From: Streptomyces sp. cg36
GTDB taxonomy: Bacteria > Actinomycetota > Actinomycetes > Streptomycetales > Streptomycetaceae
DNA length: 64,000 nt
Direction: 5' to 3'
Assembly: GCF_041080675.1 (NCBI RefSeq)
Contig: NZ_CP163520.1
Location: forward strand, 6,353,501-6,417,500
This document shows positions 19,908 through 28,236 of the stretch, piece after piece. The position numbers and the translations under genes were made by a program. How positions within the stretch are numbered: the stretch's first letter is position 1; the number at the start of each line of letters is the position of its first letter. The notes under the pieces were generated by a model that saw only the letters and a program-made list of their open reading frames with translations, did not search any database and was not told the DNA's origin.

Positions 19908-20544
19908 ACCGGACGCGCGGGTAAGGCGGTTCACGCGCGCCGAGCGCTGGGTGCACCGCGCCAACGCGCTGGTCTTCGGCGTGTGCGTGCTGTCGGCGGC
20001 GGTGCTCTACCTGCCGCAGCTGGCCGAGGCCGTGGGCCGCCGGGAGCTGGTGGTGACGGTGCACGAGTACGCGGGCGCGCTGCTGCCCGTACCCGTGCTG
20101 GCGGGGCTGCTCTCGCGGGCCTTCCGCGGCGATCTGCGCCGCCTCAACCGCTTCGGGACGCACGACCGCGCCTGGCTGCGCTCGGCGCTGGCCCGCGACG
20201 AACGGCCGCGCAGGGCGGGCAAGTTCAACGCCGGGCAGAAGGTCTACGCGGGGTGGATCACCGGGGCCGCGCTGGTGCTGCTGGGCACCGGGCTGCTGAT
20301 GTGGTTCACGCACCTCGCGCCGCTGCCGGTCCGGGTCGGCTCCACCTTCGTGCACGACTGGCTGGCGCTGGCCGTCGGGATCGTCCTGGCCGGGCATCTG
20401 ACCATGGCGCTCCTCGACCCGGAGGCACGCCGTGGCATGCGCACCGGGTCGGTGGAGCGCTCCTGGGCCCGCAGGGAGCACGGGCTGTGGCTGGACGCGC
20501 TGGAGCGGTCCGGGAAGGGCCGGGCTCCGCTAGACCACCAGTGA
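19849..20544 (+). CDS. Cytochrome b561-type membrane subunit
   Basis: A 231-residue protein with about four membrane helices and histidines placed to bind two b hemes (WVHRAN, VTVHEYAG, TFVHDWLA, LAGHLTM). It resembles formate-dehydrogenase-gamma/thiosulfate-reductase cytochrome b. The ATG at 19849 has an excellent GGGAGGAG 7 nt upstream, inside the oxidoreductase gene, and overlaps it by 59 nt; the ATG at 19879 lacks such a site. Its 3' end overlaps the convergent gntP by 15 nt. Confidence 0.82.
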   Translation: MTSTPGSAGPMGARTTPRAEPDARVRRFTRAERWVHRANALVFGVCVLSAAVLYLPQLAEAVGRRELVVTVHEYAGALLPVPVLAGLLSRAFRGDLRRLNRFGTHDRAWLRSALARDERPRRAGKFNAGQKVYAGWITGAALVLLGTGLLMWFTHLAPLPVRVGSTFVHDWLALAVGIVLAGHLTMALLDPEARRGMRTGSVERSWARREHGLWLDALERSGKGRAPLDHQ

Positions 20545-21936
20545 CAGCAGCAGGACGAAGCCCAGCGCCACCACCGAGATGATCGTCTCCATCACCGACC
20601 AGGTCTTGACCGTCTGGCCGACGTCCATCCCGAAGTACTCCTTCACCAGCCAGAACCCGGCGTCGTTGACATGGCTGAAGAAGAGCGAGCCCGCGCCCAC
20701 GGCGAGGACCAGCAGGGCCGCGTGCCCGGTCGACATGTCGGCGGCCAGCGGGGCCACCAGACCGGCGGCGGAGATCGTCGCCACGGTGGCCGAGCCGGTC
20801 GCCAGCCGGATCGCGACCGCGATCAGCCAGGCCAGCAGGAGCGCCGGGATCGACCAGTCCTTGGAGACGTCCAGGATCATCTGCCCCACGCCCACGTCGA
20901 TGAGCGTCTGCTTGAAGCCGCCGCCCGCGCCCACGATCAGCAGGATCCCGGCGATGGGGGCGAGCGACTTCTCGACGGTCGAGGAGATCCGCTCCTTGGT
21001 GAACCCGGCGGCCCGGCCGAGCGTGAGGAGGCCCACCAGCACGGCCGCGAGCAGCGCGATCAGCGGTGAACCGACCACGTCGGTGACCCGCTGGAGGTGG
21101 TTCTCGGGGTCGTCCACCACGATGTCGACCAGCGCCTTGGCCAGCATCAGCACGACCGGCAGGAGCATCGTCGCCACGGTGGCCGCGAAGCCGGGGCGCT
21201 TCTCCAGGTCCTCGGAGGGGCGCGCCGGGATCATGCGCTCCGGCGCCGGGATGTCGACCCAGCGGGCCGCGTACCGGGAGAAGAGCGGTCCGGCGATGAC
21301 CACCGTCGGGACCGCCACGACCACACCGAGGGCGAGCGTGACGCCCAGGTTGGCGCCGACCGCGTCGATCGCCGCCAGCGGGCCGGGGTGCGGCGGGATC
21401 AGCCCGTGCATCACCGAGAGCCCGGCGAGCGCCGGGATGCCGATCCGCATCAGCGAGTAGTTGCCGCGCTTGGCGACGAGCAGCACCACGGGGATCAGCA
21501 GCACGATGCCGACCTCGAAGAAGAGCGGCAGACCGATGAGCGAGGCGATCGCCACCATCGCCCAGGGCATCGCGCGCCCGCCGGACCGGCCGGCCTTGGC
21601 CAGGATCGTGTCGACGATCTGGTCCGCGCCGCCGGAGTCGGCGAGCAGCTTGCCGAGTACGGCGCCGAGCGCGATGAGCACGCCGACTCCGGCGACGGTG
21701 TTGCCCAGACCGGTGCTGAAGCTGGTGATCGCCTTGTCCAGGGGCGCGCCCGCGAAGGCGCCGAGCGCCAGCGAGCCGATGGTGAGGGCCAGGAAGGCGT
21801 GGAGCTTGAACCGGGTGATGAGCAGGACGATGACGGCGATGCCGGCGAGTACGGCGATCCCCAGCCGGGCGTTGCCCGCGGAGGTGATCGGCCCGGTGGC
21901 GCCCGCTGCCAGGATCTCGACGCTGAGACTGGTCAC
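20530..21936 (-). CDS. gntP: Gluconate:H+ symporter
   Basis: A 468-residue GntP-family permease with about 12-14 membrane segments. The family landmarks GLPLFFEVGIVLLIPV, GLIPPHPGPLAAI, GAGGGFKQTL and ATGSATVATISAAG are intact. It imports gluconate for the kinase encoded just upstream (11-nt gap after gntK). The GTG start has GAAGGA 8 nt ahead. Confidence 0.95.
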   Translation of the reverse strand: MTSLSVEILAAGATGPITSAGNARLGIAVLAGIAVIVLLITRFKLHAFLALTIGSLALGAFAGAPLDKAITSFSTGLGNTVAGVGVLIALGAVLGKLLADSGGADQIVDTILAKAGRSGGRAMPWAMVAIASLIGLPLFFEVGIVLLIPVVLLVAKRGNYSLMRIGIPALAGLSVMHGLIPPHPGPLAAIDAVGANLGVTLALGVVVAVPTVVIAGPLFSRYAARWVDIPAPERMIPARPSEDLEKRPGFAATVATMLLPVVLMLAKALVDIVVDDPENHLQRVTDVVGSPLIALLAAVLVGLLTLGRAAGFTKERISSTVEKSLAPIAGILLIVGAGGGFKQTLIDVGVGQMILDVSKDWSIPALLLAWLIAVAIRLATGSATVATISAAGLVAPLAADMSTGHAALLVLAVGAGSLFFSHVNDAGFWLVKEYFGMDVGQTVKTWSVMETIISVVALGFVLLLSLVV

Positions 21937-21947
21937 GGTGTGGTCCT

Positions 21948-22457
21948 TCAGACGGAGAGCCGGCGCAGCGCGGCGACGGCCCGGTCGGTGATTTCTTCGG
22001 GGGTGCCGGCCACGTCGACGGCGACGCCCGCCTCGTCGGGCGTGAGCGGCTGGAGCGTGGCGAACTGCGAGTCGAGCAGCGCGGTGGGCATGAAGTGCCC
22101 CTTGCGCTCGCGCATCCGCCGCTCGATGAGCTCGCGCTCGCCGGTCAGGTGCAGGAAGACCAGGCCGGGGGCGGCGGCGCGCAGCCGGTCGCGGTAGGCG
22201 CGCTTGAGCGCGGAGCTGCTGACCACCCCGCCGAGCCCGGCCCTGCCGTGCGCCCACCGTCCGATCGCGTCGAGCCAGGGCCACCGGTCGGCGTCCTCCA
22301 GCGGGACGCCCGCGGACATCTTGGCGACGTTGGCGGCCGGGTGGAAGTCGTCGCCCTCGGCGTAGGGGACGCCGAGGGACTCGGCGACCAGCGGGCCGAT
22401 GGTGGTCTTGCCGGTACCGGCCACGCCCATCACCACGACGACGTGGGGGGTGCTCAT
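21948..22457 (-). CDS. gntK: Gluconokinase
   Basis: A 169-residue kinase with the P-loop GVAGTGKTT at residues 11-19, the gluconate-binding EGDDFHPAANVAKM, and LTGERELIERRMRERKGHFM toward the C-terminal half. It phosphorylates gluconate to 6-phosphogluconate for the pentose phosphate pathway. It is the first gene of the gntK-gntP operon and is divergent from its probable regulator gntR. Confidence 0.95.
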   Translation of the reverse strand: MSTPHVVVVMGVAGTGKTTIGPLVAESLGVPYAEGDDFHPAANVAKMSAGVPLEDADRWPWLDAIGRWAHGRAGLGGVVSSSALKRAYRDRLRAAAPGLVFLHLTGERELIERRMRERKGHFMPTALLDSQFATLQPLTPDEAGVAVDVAGTPEEITDRAVAALRRLSV

Positions 22458-22580
22458 AGGGGTGCCTCGCTGTCTTCGTCGACATCGATGTGGTGCGGAC
22501 CCGCGGGTCGTTTTCGGCCAGCGGTCCGTCGCGCTACTGAAACCCAAAAGGTGCGACGTATTCAAGACCCTGTGATGAAT

Positions 22581-22591
22581 AAGTAATACTT
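22581..22591. promoter_or_regulatory. Candidate GntR operator
   Basis: AAGTAATACTT is a perfect 11-bp dyad around a central A, in an unusually AT-rich patch of the gntK/gntR divergent region. FadR-type GntR proteins bind such short palindromes, so this is a plausible operator controlling both directions. Confidence 0.45.
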
Positions 22592-22653
22592 TTCAGCTCC
22601 GAGCTCCGCGCGCCCGTCCGGCCGCCGGGCCACCGCCCCGTACCCTTACGCCC

Positions 22654-23355
22654 ATGACCACACAGGCCCAGGGACTGCACGCACAGGTGCTCGACACCCT
22701 CGGCCGGGCGATCACCGCGGGCGAGTACCCGCCCGGCAGCGTCCTGCGCGGCGACGCGCTCGCCGAGCGTTTCGACGTGTCGCGCACCGTGATCCGCGAG
22801 GCGGTCCGGGTCCTGGAGTCCATGCAGCTGGTCGAGTCCCGGCGCCGGGTCGGGGTGACCGTCCGCGCCACCGAGCAGTGGAACGTGTACGACCCCCAGG
22901 TGATCCGCTGGCGGCTGGCCGGGGCCGACCGGCCGCGCCAGCTGCGCTCGCTGACCGTGCTGCGCTCGGCCGTGGAGCCGGTCGCGGCCGGGCTCGCCGC
23001 CCACCACGCCACCCCCGAGCAGTGCGCCGCGCTCACCGAGCGGGCCCTCGGCATGGTCGCCACCTCGCGCGGGCGCCGCCTGGAGGAGTACCTGGTGCAC
23101 GACGTGGCCTTCCACCGGATCGTGCTCAACGCCTCGGGCAACGAGATGTTCGCCCGGCTCGGCGATGTGGTCGCCGAGGTCCTGACCGGCCGCACCGAGC
23201 ACCGGGTGATGTTCGAGGATCCCGATCCGGCGGCCGTCACCCTGCACGTACGGGTGGCCGAGGCGGTCCGGGAGCGGGACGCGGAACGGGCCGAGAGACT
23301 CACCCGCGAGATCGCGGTGGGGGCCCTCAGAGAACTCGACGTACTCGCCCCGTAA
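22654..23355 (+). CDS. gntR: FadR-subfamily GntR regulator of gluconate genes
   Basis: A 233-residue protein with an N-terminal winged helix (LAERFDVSRTVIREAVRVLESMQLVESRRRVGVTV) and a C-terminal FCD domain (HDVAFHRIVLNASGNEMF, with metal-binding His/Asp). Its divergent position next to gntK-gntP argues that it represses those genes and responds to gluconate or its phosphate. Confidence 0.9.
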   Translation: MTTQAQGLHAQVLDTLGRAITAGEYPPGSVLRGDALAERFDVSRTVIREAVRVLESMQLVESRRRVGVTVRATEQWNVYDPQVIRWRLAGADRPRQLRSLTVLRSAVEPVAAGLAAHHATPEQCAALTERALGMVATSRGRRLEEYLVHDVAFHRIVLNASGNEMFARLGDVVAEVLTGRTEHRVMFEDPDPAAVTLHVRVAEAVRERDAERAERLTREIAVGALRELDVLAP

Positions 23356-23356
23356 G

Positions 23357-23389
23357 CTCAGATTTACCTCAGATTCATCACAGATCTGC
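23357..23389. promoter_or_regulatory. Three 11-bp direct repeats (PhoP-box-like)
   Basis: CTCAGATTTAC, CTCAGATTCAT and CACAGATCTGC follow one another with an exact 11-bp period, one helical turn. Streptomyces PhoP boxes consist of 11-nt direct repeat units, though with a different consensus (GTTCACC-like). The array lies just behind gntR and about 165 bp before the permease gene. Confidence 0.4.
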
Positions 23390-23554
23390 CCGTTCGTGAC
23401 ATTGGCCACTGCCAAAAGCCACGCCGAGCCGCGACGATGTCCCGAATCAGCCACGCCGCGGTGACGCCCATCGAGCTCACCGGAACGGGACGCAGCACCG
23501 GCTCAGACCGGTATCGCACGACCGCATGACCCCTCACGAAGGCGATACAGCTAC

Positions 23555-25006
23555 ATGAGTGACCGCACCATGCCTGCGGCCGAAGCGACCAGCGCGACAG
23601 CGCCGGCGCAGGGCACCCCCCACATCGACGCCGGTGACGCCGGTTACAGCAAGGACCTCAAGTCCCGCCACATCAACATGATCGCCATCGGCGGCGCGAT
23701 CGGCACCGGTCTGTTCCTCGGTGCCGGTGGCCGCATGGCGGGCGCGGGCCCCTCGCTCGCCATCGCCTACGCGGTGTGCGGCGTCTTCGCCTTCTTCGTG
23801 GTCCGCGCCCTCGGCGAGCTGGTGCTCTACCGCCCCTCCTCCGGCGCGTTCGTCAGCTACGCCCGTGAGTTCATGGGCGAGAAGGGCGCCTACACGGCGG
23901 GCTGGCTGTACTTCCTGAACTGGTCGACCACCGCCGTGGCCGACATCACCGCCGCCGCGACCTACGCCCACTTCTGGGCCATGTTCAGCGACATCCCGCA
24001 GTGGGTGCTCGCCCTGATCGCGCTGGCCGTGGTGCTCACCGCCAACCTCATCTCGGTGAAGTACTTCGGCGAGATGGAGTTCTGGTTCGCGATCATCAAG
24101 GTGGTGGCGCTGGTCGGCTTCATGCTGGTCGGCATCTACCTGGTGGTCACCCAGCACAGCGTCGACGGCAACACCCCGGGCCTGGCCAACATCACCGACC
24201 ACGGCGGCATCTTCCCGATGGGCACGCTGCCGATGCTGCTGGTCGTGCAGGGCGTCGTCTTCGCGTACGCCTCGGTCGAGCTCTGCGGCGTCGCGGCCGG
24301 CGAGACCGAGAACCCGCAGAAGATCCTGCCCAAGGCGATCAACTCGATCATGTGGCGCGTGGGCATCTTCTACGTCGGCTCGGTCGTCCTGCTCGCGCTG
24401 ATCCTGCCGTACACCGCCTACTCGGGCGACGAGAGCCCCTTCGTCACCGTCCTCGACAAGCTCGGCGTGCCGGGCGCGGCCGGCGTGATGAACCTGGTGG
24501 TCCTCACCGCCGCCCTCTCCAGCCTCAACTCGGGCCTGTACTCCACCGGCCGCATCCTGCGCTCGATGGCCGTCGCGGGCTCCGCGCCCAAGTTCACCGC
24601 CCGGATGAACAAGGGCCAGGTGCCCTACGGCGGTGTGCTGCTGACCGCCGCCTTCGGCGCCGCCGGTGTCGCCCTGAACAAGTTCGTGCCGGACGACGCG
24701 TTCGAGATCGTGCTGAACTTCGCCTCCATCGGCATCCTCGGCACCTGGGCGATGATCATGATCTGCTCGCTGCTCTTCTGGCGCCGCTCGCGGGCCGGGC
24801 TGCTCAGCCGCCCCTCCTACCAGCTGCCCTGGGCCCCCTACACCCAGATCGTCACGCTGGTCTTCCTCGCCACCGTGCTCTACCTGATGTGGTACGGCGG
24901 CGGCGTCGGCCGCACCACCGTCTACTGTCTGCCGATCATCGCGGCCATGCTGGTCGGCGGCTGGTACCTGGTCCGCAAGCGGGTCACGGAGCTCGCGGCC
25001 AAGTAG
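23555..25006 (+). CDS. Amino-acid permease (AnsP-like, AAT family)
   Basis: A 483-residue APC-superfamily transporter with 12 predicted membrane segments. [19 protein letters not shown] in the first helix and [16 protein letters not shown] are the AAT-family signatures; the sequence resembles L-asparagine/GABA permeases. The N-terminal 35 residues are polar and cytoplasmic. It is followed by a strong terminator, so it is monocistronic. Confidence 0.92.
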   Translation: MSDRTMPAAEATSATAPAQGTPHIDAGDAGYSKDLKSRHINMIAIGGAIGTGLFLGAGGRMAGAGPSLAIAYAVCGVFAFFVVRALGELVLYRPSSGAFVSYAREFMGEKGAYTAGWLYFLNWSTTAVADITAAATYAHFWAMFSDIPQWVLALIALAVVLTANLISVKYFGEMEFWFAIIKVVALVGFMLVGIYLVVTQHSVDGNTPGLANITDHGGIFPMGTLPMLLVVQGVVFAYASVELCGVAAGETENPQKILPKAINSIMWRVGIFYVGSVVLLALILPYTAYSGDESPFVTVLDKLGVPGAAGVMNLVVLTAALSSLNSGLYSTGRILRSMAVAGSAPKFTARMNKGQVPYGGVLLTAAFGAAGVALNKFVPDDAFEIVLNFASIGILGTWAMIMICSLLFWRRSRAGLLSRPSYQLPWAPYTQIVTLVFLATVLYLMWYGGGVGRTTVYCLPIIAAMLVGGWYLVRKRVTELAAK

Positions 25007-25030
25007 CCACCGCTCGCGGAACGCGTGTGA

Positions 25031-25065
25031 GAAGGGCGGCACCCCGGCGCGGGGTGCCGCCCTTC
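25031..25065 (+). terminator. Intrinsic terminator after the permease
   Basis: A perfect 15-bp stem (GAAGGGCGGCACCCC and its complement) with loop GGCGC, 24 nt behind the permease stop. Confidence 0.8.
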
Positions 25066-25160
25066 GGCGCGGTGCGAGTAACGTGCGGAGGTCGGGCCCG
25101 TACACATTTCCGCCCGTACGCGTCCGCGCGTACCGGCGGTGCCAGAAAGGAAGTCCACGT

Positions 25161-26246
25161 ATGCCGCAGCAGGTCCGAGGGGTCATCGCACCGGGGAAGA
25201 ACGAACCCGTGCGGGTGGAGACGATCGTGGTGCCGGACCCGGGGCCCGGCGAGGCCGTGGTGAAGATCCAGGCGTGCGGCGTCTGCCACACCGACCTGCA
25301 CTACAAGCAGGGCGGGATCAACGACGACTTCCCGTTCCTGCTCGGCCACGAGGCGTCCGGAGTGGTGGAGTCGGTCGGCGCCGGGGTCACCGACGTGGCC
25401 CCCGGCGACTTCGTGGTCCTCAACTGGCGCGCGGTGTGCGGCCAGTGCCGCTCGTGCCGGCGCGGGCGCCCGCAGTACTGCTTCGACACCCACAACGCCC
25501 GGCAGAGGATGACCCTGCTCGACGGCACCGAGCTGTCGCCCGCGCTCGGCATCGGCGCCTTCGCAGAGAAGACGCTGGTCGCCGCCGGGCAGTGCACCAA
25601 GGTCGACCCGTCGGTCTCCCCGGCCGTCGCGGGGCTGCTCGGCTGCGGGGTGATGGCGGGCATCGGCGCCGCCCTCAACACCGGCAACGTGGGGCGCGGC
25701 GACTCGGTCGCCGTCATCGGCTGCGGCGGCGTCGGGGACGCGGCGATCGTGGGCGCGCGGCTGGCGGGCGCCGCCCGGATCATCGCCGTCGACATCGACG
25801 ACCGCAAGCTGGCCACCGCCCGCACGATGGGCGCCACCCACACCGTCAACTCCCGCACGGAGGACGCCGTCGAGGCCGTGCGCGCCCACACCGGCGGCTT
25901 CGGCGCCGACGTGGTCATCGAGGCGGTCGGCCGCCCCGAGACCTACCGGCAGGCGTTCTACGCCCGCGACCTGGCCGGGACGGTCGTCCTGGTCGGAGTG
26001 CCCACCCCCGACATGAAGCTGGAGCTGCCGCTGATCGACGTCTTCGGGCGCGGCGGCGCGCTCAAGTCGTCCTGGTACGGCGACTGCCTGCCCTCCCGCG
26101 ACTTCCCCCTGCTCATCGACCTGCACCAGCAGGGCCGGATCGACCTCGGCGCGTTCGTCACCGAGACCATCGAACTCGGCGAGGTCGAGAAGGCGTTCGC
26201 GCGGATGCACGAGGGCGACGTGCTGCGTTCGGTGGTGACGTTCTGA
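25161..26246 (+). CDS. mscR: S-(hydroxymethyl)mycothiol dehydrogenase
   Basis: A 361-residue zinc alcohol dehydrogenase. The catalytic zinc site has Cys39 (ACGVCHTD) and His63-Glu64 (GHE); the structural zinc is held by Cys93, 96, 99 and 107. The NAD-binding [15 protein letters not shown] follows. The sequence matches actinobacterial MscR (mycothiol-dependent formaldehyde dehydrogenase/S-nitrosomycothiol reductase), which oxidises the mycothiol adduct of formaldehyde. The start is the ATG at 25161 after GAAAGGAAG. Its stop and the next start overlap (TGATG). Confidence 0.93.
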   Translation: MPQQVRGVIAPGKNEPVRVETIVVPDPGPGEAVVKIQACGVCHTDLHYKQGGINDDFPFLLGHEASGVVESVGAGVTDVAPGDFVVLNWRAVCGQCRSCRRGRPQYCFDTHNARQRMTLLDGTELSPALGIGAFAEKTLVAAGQCTKVDPSVSPAVAGLLGCGVMAGIGAALNTGNVGRGDSVAVIGCGGVGDAAIVGARLAGAARIIAVDIDDRKLATARTMGATHTVNSRTEDAVEAVRAHTGGFGADVVIEAVGRPETYRQAFYARDLAGTVVLVGVPTPDMKLELPLIDVFGRGGALKSSWYGDCLPSRDFPLLIDLHQQGRIDLGAFVTETIELGEVEKAFARMHEGDVLRSVVTF

Positions 26247-26875
26247 TGGCCGCCCGCATCGAGCACCTGGTCACCTCCGGCACCTTCACCCTGGACGGCG
26301 GCACCTGGAACGTCGACAACAACGTCTGGATCGTCGGCGACGACGAGGAGGCCGTCGTCATCGACGCCGCCCACGACGCCGAGGCGATCCTGGCCGCGCT
26401 GGGCGGCCGTACGCTGCGCGCCGTCGTGTGCACCCACGCCCACAACGACCACATCGACGCGGCCCCCGAGGTCGCGGCGGCCACCGGCGCACCGGTGCTG
26501 CTGCACCCCGACGACCTGCCGCTGTGGAAGCTCACCCACCCCGAGCGGGCCCCCGACGTGGAACTGGCCGACGGCGCCGTCCTGACCGTGGCGGGCACCG
26601 AGCTGACCGTCCTGCACACCCCGGGCCACGCCCCGGGCGCGGTCTGCCTCTACGCACCCGGGCTCGGCACGGTCTTCACCGGCGACACCCTGTTCGCGGG
26701 CGGGCCGGGCGCCACCGGCCGCTCGTTCTCGCACTTCCCGACGATCGTGGACTCGATCCGCGACCGGCTGCTGACCCTGCCGCCCGAGACGGTGGTGCGG
26801 ACCGGCCACGGCGACTCGACGACGGTGGGCGCCGAGGCGCCCCAGCTGGAGGAGTGGATCAGGCGCGGCCACTGA
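26246..26875 (+). CDS. Metallo-beta-lactamase-fold hydrolase paired with MscR
   Basis: A 209-residue MBL protein with the full metal site THAHNDH (His64, His66, Asp68, His69), then HTPGHAPG, TGDTLF and GHG. It is coupled to mscR by a 1-nt TGATG overlap. Mycobacteria keep an MBL gene beside the mscR homologue too, so a thioesterase step on S-formylmycothiol is a reasonable inference, by analogy with S-formylglutathione hydrolase or glyoxalase II. Confidence 0.88.
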   Translation: MAARIEHLVTSGTFTLDGGTWNVDNNVWIVGDDEEAVVIDAAHDAEAILAALGGRTLRAVVCTHAHNDHIDAAPEVAAATGAPVLLHPDDLPLWKLTHPERAPDVELADGAVLTVAGTELTVLHTPGHAPGAVCLYAPGLGTVFTGDTLFAGGPGATGRSFSHFPTIVDSIRDRLLTLPPETVVRTGHGDSTTVGAEAPQLEEWIRRGH

Positions 26876-26892
26876 GGCCCGTCGAGGAGCAC

Positions 26893-26920
26893 ACCTGGGC
26901 CCGCCCGTGCGGGCCCAGGT
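26893..26920. terminator. Bidirectional hairpin terminator
   Basis: A 12-bp perfect stem (ACCTGGGCCCGC with GCGGGCCCAGGT, loop CCGT) between the convergent MBL and pseudouridine-synthase genes. Confidence 0.75.
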
Positions 26921-26971
26921 ACCCGGCCGGCGCCCGCGCCGCCTCCAGGACCTCGCGGCACGGGGCGGTGG

Positions 26972-27919
26972 TCAGCGGCGGCCCTCGTCGCCGTACCACG
27001 CGGCGAGCCGCAGCCGGCTCTCGAAGCGCCGGACGCTCCCGTCCACCGGATCGGTGAACTCCAGCACCCTCGCCAGCAGTTGCAGCGGCGCCCCGAAGTC
27101 GTCCGGCTCGGGCTCCTCGGCCACCACCGGATAGACCGGGTCGTTGAGGATGGCCACTCCCAGGGAGTTCATGTGGACCCGCAGCTGATGGGTGCGCCCG
27201 GTGGCCGGGAGCAGCCGGTAGCGGCCCAGCCCCGCCCGGTGCTCCACCAGCTCGATCCGGCTCTCCGCGTTCGGCTCGCCCGCCTCCTCGCGGGCCGCGA
27301 TCACCCCGCGCTCCTTCACGATCCGGCTGCGCACGGTCACCGGCAGCGCGAGCGACGCGTCGTACGGGGCCACCGCCTCGTACTCCTTGCGCACCCGCCG
27401 CTCGGCGAACAGCTTCTGGTACGCGCCCCGGTCCCCGGGCCGCACCACGAACAGCGCGAGCCCCGCCGTCAGTCGGTCGAGCCGGTGCGCGGGCTGGAGC
27501 TCCGGCAGCCCGAGATCGCGCCGCAGCCGCGCGACGGCGGTCTCGGTGATGTGCCGCCCCCGGGGCGTGGTCGCCAGGAAGTGCGGCTTGTCGGCGATCA
27601 CGATCCGCTCGTCGCGGTGGACGATCCCGATCCCGAACGGCACGGGCACCTCGGGCGCGAAGTCGCGGTGGAACCACACATGGGCACCCGCCCGGTAGGC
27701 CGTGCCCGCGTCCACGGGCCCGTCCACGGACACGAACCGCCCCTCGCGCAGCATCCGCGCCACCCGCTCGGCCCCGACGGCCCCCCGGAACCGCTCGACC
27801 AGATGCTCCCCGACGGTCCCCCACGCCCCACCGGGATCGGCGGGCAGCCGCACCCGCACGGGGTCGATGCCGTCGCGCTGGGGGAGCGGGGCCGGGGGGA
27901 TCCTGGAACGACGTCTCAC
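26972..27919 (-). CDS. RluA-family pseudouridine synthase
   Basis: A 315-residue enzyme with the catalytic HRLDRLTAGLAL (Asp of HRLDR) and the RluA-type GRTHQLRVHMNSLG. An N-terminal S4-like segment (RVARMLREGRFVSVDG) should aid RNA binding. It isomerises uridine in rRNA or tRNA; the site cannot be told. The GTG start at 27919 has no Shine-Dalgarno sequence and lies only 9 nt behind the terminator hairpin of tRNA-Leu on the same strand. Confidence 0.88.
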   Translation of the reverse strand: MRRRSRIPPAPLPQRDGIDPVRVRLPADPGGAWGTVGEHLVERFRGAVGAERVARMLREGRFVSVDGPVDAGTAYRAGAHVWFHRDFAPEVPVPFGIGIVHRDERIVIADKPHFLATTPRGRHITETAVARLRRDLGLPELQPAHRLDRLTAGLALFVVRPGDRGAYQKLFAERRVRKEYEAVAPYDASLALPVTVRSRIVKERGVIAAREEAGEPNAESRIELVEHRAGLGRYRLLPATGRTHQLRVHMNSLGVAILNDPVYPVVAEEPEPDDFGAPLQLLARVLEFTDPVDGSVRRFESRLRLAAWYGDEGRR

Positions 27920-27927
27920 ACAAACAA

Positions 27928-27954
27928 GAGAACCCCAGCTGGGCTGGGGTTCTC
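27928..27954 (-). terminator. Intrinsic terminator of tRNA-Leu
   Basis: On the minus strand GAGAACCCCAGC pairs perfectly with GCTGGGGTTCTC around loop CCA and is followed by TTGTTTGT. It begins 3 nt after the tRNA CCA end and ends 8 nt before the pseudouridine-synthase GTG. Confidence 0.9.
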
Positions 27955-27957
27955 AAG

Positions 27958-28045
27958 TGGTGTCCGAGGGGGGACTTGAACCCCCACGCCCGATAAAGGG
28001 CACTAGCACCTCAAGCTAGCGCGTCTGCCATTCCGCCACCCGGAC
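27958..28045 (-). tRNA. tRNA-Leu (anticodon GAG)
   Basis: A class II tRNA with a long variable arm. The acceptor stem GTCCGGG pairs with CTCGGAC, the anticodon stem CTAGC/GCTAG encloses loop TTGAGGT (anticodon GAG, reading CUC/CUU), and the T arm contains GGTTCAAGTCC. The CCA end is encoded (27958-27960). A strong terminator follows at once. Confidence 0.97.
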
Positions 28046-28236
28046 AAGGTGTCTGTCTCGCGGGCCGTGCCCGTTCCGACGTGGAAAACAATAGCAAACA
28101 TCTGGGGGTGCTCGATCACCCCCGTGGCCTGCGTGAACGTCCCATGTCGACGGGACGCCGCCCTTGGGCCCGCGGGGGGACCGGGGGGAGGATGAGGGGG
28201 ACTACGAAGACGTCAGTGGCAGCGGGAGGCAGCAGC

